Positions 5,768-8,552 of a DNA stretch of 8,552 nt are shown piece by piece. The stretch is taken from positions 1 to 8,552 of the forward strand of contig NIUZ01000093.1 in assembly GCA_002254285.1 (NCBI GenBank). The letters run 5' to 3'. The position numbers and the translations under genes are program-made. The notes below the pieces were generated by a model, which saw only the letters and a list, made by a program, of their open reading frames with translations, did not search any database and was not told where the DNA came from. Positions within the stretch are counted from its first letter, which is position 1. Every line of letters begins with the position of its first letter. The stretch is from Bacteroidetes bacterium 4572_112. Its GTDB lineage: Bacteria > Bacteroidota > Bacteroidia > Bacteroidales > UBA1556.

Positions 5768-8552
5768 TGATAAAAAAAATACATATAATCTTATTTTTAT
5801 TGGTTCTGAGTATGAGTTCTTTTGCTCAGTATGCTAATAATTGGATAAATTATTCTCAAAAATATTATAAGTTTCCCATTAGTGCTGATGGTGTATATCG
5901 TATTACTTATTCAGATTTGGTAGGAGCAGGAATTAATCTGTCATTAATAAATAGTCCTAAAAATTATCAGATATTTGGAAGAGGGCAGGAAGTGGCAATT
6001 TATGTTCATAATGAGAATACAGGAGTATTCTCTTCTTCAGATTATATTGAGTTTTATGCTCAGAAAAATGATGGCTGGTACGATACCGCCTTATATCAAA
6101 CTCCTTCACAACAAGCAAATACCGAGTATAGCTTCTTTACTGATACTGCATATTATTATTTCACATATAATAACTCGTTAAATAATAATAGATTGCAGAT
6201 AATAAATGATAATAATTATTCTTCATATACAGCTTCTGATTATTTTATTTACAATTCAGAAATCTTTTATTCTCAGCAGTATATTGAAGGTGAAAAAACA
6301 AATCTAAGACCTGGCTATTTAATACAAATTAGCGATCCTCATTATATGAATGGTGAGGGCTGGTATGCTTATCCCATTAGCTTAGGAGGAAGTGTTACTA
6401 AGAGTGTTTCTACGAAAAATGCATTTCAAGGAGGGCCGTCAGCAACTGCTTATTACGAAATAATGGGAGCTTCAAATTTTATTATTGCAAATCAAACGTA
6501 TAATCATCATACAAGAATAGAAATAGCAAATACGATTGTCGATACTCTTTTTCATGGTTATAATAGATTGATTATGTCACAGAATATAGCTGTAAATGAC
6601 CTAGGTAATAATACTACAAGTTTTACTTTTAGCTCCATTGATGATATTAATAGTGATGCTGATAGATTTGCCATACCATATATAAAAATGAAATATGCTC
6701 ATACTCCTGATTTGGAGAATAAAACTGAGTTTTATATGGATATTGATGATGCAGCATCTCAAAGTAAATCATATTTCAATTTCTCAAATTTTAATGGAGG
6801 AAATGATGCTTTTCTATATGACTTAAGTAATGATAGAAAAATACTTGTTACAAAAGATAATAGTAATTATAAGGTATTGATTTCTTCGCTTATGGGTATT
6901 GGTACATCTTTGGCAACAGCAAATGATTATGCTAATTATAGAAATAATCAAGGACAAAATACTTTAGTAGTTGATGTTGAGGAATTATATCATCAGTTTT
7001 CTTATGGTATTCGTAAAAACCCTATGGCTGTAAGGAACTTTGTTATAGCAATGGGGGGTACTTATGGATTTGACCAATTTGATGGTTTATTTATTATAGG
7101 AAAATCATATCGCTCTTCGCAGTATCGTAAGAATGCTTCATTATTTAATGGTACTCTTATTCCTACTTTTGGTGATCCGCCATCTGATATGTTAATGGTT
7201 GCCGGAATAATTGATAATTTATATACACCTGCAATACCCATTGGCAGATTAAGTGCAAAAACTTTAGATCATGTAGATTTATATCTTGTAAAAATAAAAC
7301 GGCATGAGAATGAAGCTCAATATCCTTTTGATATGTGGATGAAAAAGATTTTGCACTTTAGTGGAGGCAGTAATGCTTCTGAACAAAGTAATATTGCCGG
7401 CTATTTAAGCCACTATAAGAATATTGCTCAGGATACAGCTTTTGGAGCGCAGGTGACTACTTTTGAAAAAACTACCACTGATCCAATACAGATTAACTTA
7501 GCAGATTTAATAAAGTATCATGTTAATAATGGTGTAAGCCTAATGACATTTTTTGGTCATGCTGCTGGTGTTGGTTTTGATATTAGCATTGATCATCCAT
7601 CAGAATATGAAAATTTAGGGAAATACCCACTCTTATTGGCAAATTCATGCTTTGCTGGAGATATATTTCAGAACACTGTTGGTACAGTAAATTCGGCAGA
7701 AGAATTTGTGCTTATTCGTGATAAAGGAATGATTGGCTATTTAGCTTCTGTAACTTCTATGCGCCTTACGCAGCTTAATTATTATTCGGAGAGCTTTTAT
7801 AAGGGTTTTTCAAATACTCATTATGGCGAATCGGTAGGTTCTATAGTTCAGAATGTAGTAAGTGAAATACAAAATCCAGAAGGTAGATTTATGGAAGTTT
7901 GTCTAGAGATGACCTTGCATGGCGACCCTCTTATTAAATTCCGTACTTCTGCTAAAGCTGATTTTGAAGTTAGTCAAAGCTCAGTTTTTTATAATCCTGA
8001 TATTGTAAGTACCGAAGTTGATAGTTTTAATTATAGTTTAATTATAAAAAATATAGGGCGTGCAGTAAGCGATACAATAGTTGTTGAAATAGCTCGTACA
8101 TATGCCAAAGGCGACAGTGTTGATAGATATGCTTTAAAGATTCCTTCACCACGATTTGCCGATACACTAACAATTAGAATGCCTGTGAATAGGGCTTATG
8201 GTATAGGAGATAATTATATTTCAGCAAATGTTGATAGTTATAATAATGTTGATGAAACTAATGAATCTAATAATAATGTTGTAAGTAAATTAATTATTAA
8301 GGCAGCAGATTTAAAACCTATTTATCCTCCAGAATTTGCCATTATTCCAAATTCAAATGTGGTATTAAAAGCTTCAACTTATTATCCTTTTACTCCAGAG
8401 CTTGATTATGTTTTTGAAATTGATACCTCAGCATATTTCAATTCTCCAATAAAAGTTAGTAGTGATATTTCAAGTACTGGTGGTGTAATAGAATGGACTC
8501 CATCACTTTCGTTGGTTGATAATACTGTGTATTATTGGCGTGTAAGCTTGGA
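5767..8552 (+). CDS. porU2: C25-family cysteine peptidase, PorU2-like type IX secretion sortase (cut by the right window edge)
   Basis: An open frame of 928 complete codons runs to the window end with no stop. A signal peptide (MIKKIHIILFLLVLSMSSFA, cleavage before Gln21) is followed by the NWINYSQKYYKFPISADGVYR opening common to PorU-type proteins, where a mature chain starts with a beta-rich N-terminal region (about 21-380). The C25 (gingipain-type) peptidase domain spans roughly 380-730. It includes VVDVEELYHQFSYG (401-414), GDPPSDM (469-475), IPIGRLSA (490-497), catalytic His598 in FFGHA, catalytic Cys628 in LLLANSCFAGD, and HGDPLIKF (718-725). The His-Cys spacing of 30 residues is close to that of gingipains. 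A CARDB-like domain follows (about 732-842, with NVDETNESNN), then a second Ig/fibronectin-like domain ending YYWRVSL at the edge. PorU removes C-terminal sorting domains and attaches cargo to lipopolysaccharide on the cell surface; this paralogue may do a related job. The ATG overlaps the barrel stop (TAATG), implying translational coupling. Whether a T9SS sorting domain ends the protein cannot be seen. Confidence 0.9.
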   Translation, partial: MIKKIHIILFLLVLSMSSFAQYANNWINYSQKYYKFPISADGVYRITYSDLVGAGINLSLINSPKNYQIFGRGQEVAIYVHNENTGVFSSSDYIEFYAQKNDGWYDTALYQTPSQQANTEYSFFTDTAYYYFTYNNSLNNNRLQIINDNNYSSYTASDYFIYNSEIFYSQQYIEGEKTNLRPGYLIQISDPHYMNGEGWYAYPISLGGSVTKSVSTKNAFQGGPSATAYYEIMGASNFIIANQTYNHHTRIEIANTIVDTLFHGYNRLIMSQNIAVNDLGNNTTSFTFSSIDDINSDADRFAIPYIKMKYAHTPDLENKTEFYMDIDDAASQSKSYFNFSNFNGGNDAFLYDLSNDRKILVTKDNSNYKVLISSLMGIGTSLATANDYANYRNNQGQNTLVVDVEELYHQFSYGIRKNPMAVRNFVIAMGGTYGFDQFDGLFIIGKSYRSSQYRKNASLFNGTLIPTFGDPPSDMLMVAGIIDNLYTPAIPIGRLSAKTLDHVDLYLVKIKRHENEAQYPFDMWMKKILHFSGGSNASEQSNIAGYLSHYKNIAQDTAFGAQVTTFEKTTTDPIQINLADLIKYHVNNGVSLMTFFGHAAGVGFDISIDHPSEYENLGKYPLLLANSCFAGDIFQNTVGTVNSAEEFVLIRDKGMIGYLASVTSMRLTQLNYYSESFYKGFSNTHYGESVGSIVQNVVSEIQNPEGRFMEVCLEMTLHGDPLIKFRTSAKADFEVSQSSVFYNPDIVSTEVDSFNYSLIIKNIGRAVSDTIVVEIARTYAKGDSVDRYALKIPSPRFADTLTIRMPVNRAYGIGDNYISANVDSYNNVDETNESNNNVVSKLIIKAADLKPIYPPEFAIIPNSNVVLKASTYYPFTPELDYVFEIDTSAYFNSPIKVSSDISSTGGVIEWTPSLSLVDNTVYYWRVSL

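Noticed and set aside
5975..6181. 68-codon plus-strand frame inside the C25 peptidase gene
   Set aside because: It is out of frame with a 928-codon open frame that has a signal peptide and catalytic motifs; chance open frames are common in AT-rich DNA.
1..8552. A novel defence system, mobile element, CRISPR array or phage region
   Set aside because: All genes fall into recognisable housekeeping, transport or T9SS-related families, apart from one coiled-coil protein with no defence-like domain. No transposase, integrase, nuclease or spaced repeat array is present.

Overview
The window looks like a chromosomal segment from an uncultured or little-studied member of the Bacteroidota. The reasons are its low GC (roughly one third), AT-rich leaders with no Shine-Dalgarno sequence, a TAnnTTTG-type promoter element, a MFLEN-type thymidine kinase start, and a type IX secretion (T9SS) PorV-like/PorU-like gene pair.

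Layout. Positions 1-426 (minus) hold the N-terminal 142 codons of a LysE-family inner-membrane exporter that runs off the left edge. Positions 506-1558 (minus) hold a 350-residue acidic/lysine-rich coiled-coil protein with internal repeats and a compact C-terminal domain. Divergent from it, 1703-2281 (plus) encodes a complete type II thymidine kinase. A short GC-rich double-hairpin element (2282-2340), flanked by a 10-bp direct repeat, separates tdk from a convergent HAD-family phosphatase (2366-3016, minus). Upstream of that on the same strand is a fold type I PLP aminotransferase, probably aspartate aminotransferase (3210-4406, minus). The 193-bp gap between the two minus-strand genes carries three hairpins: a nested REP-like palindrome that overlaps the aminotransferase stop codon, a small stem-loop, and a textbook intrinsic terminator. 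A 269-bp divergent intergenic region (4407-4675), with a palindrome and four copies of an 8-mer, leads into the plus-strand pair. The first gene of that pair is a PorV-like outer-membrane beta-barrel (4676-5767). The second is a C25 (gingipain-type) cysteine peptidase of the PorU2 type (5767 to beyond 8552), whose start overlaps the barrel gene's stop by one base and which is cut by the right edge.

How the genes fit together. The left two thirds are ordinary housekeeping functions: nucleoside salvage, a small phosphatase, amino-acid transamination and small-molecule export. They are arranged as short transcription units and show no sign of one pathway. The right third is a coherent two-gene module. 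In the canonical T9SS, PorV carries cargo from the translocon to the sortase PorU, which cleaves the C-terminal sorting domain and attaches the protein to the surface. A paralogous barrel/peptidase pair in tandem suggests a second or alternative attachment or processing module. No mobile element, CRISPR array, phage gene, tRNA or rRNA was seen, and I found nothing that I can defend as a previously undescribed system. The intergenic repeat structures and the PorV2/PorU2-like pair deserve the closest look. There is no gene-free stretch longer than 300 bases.
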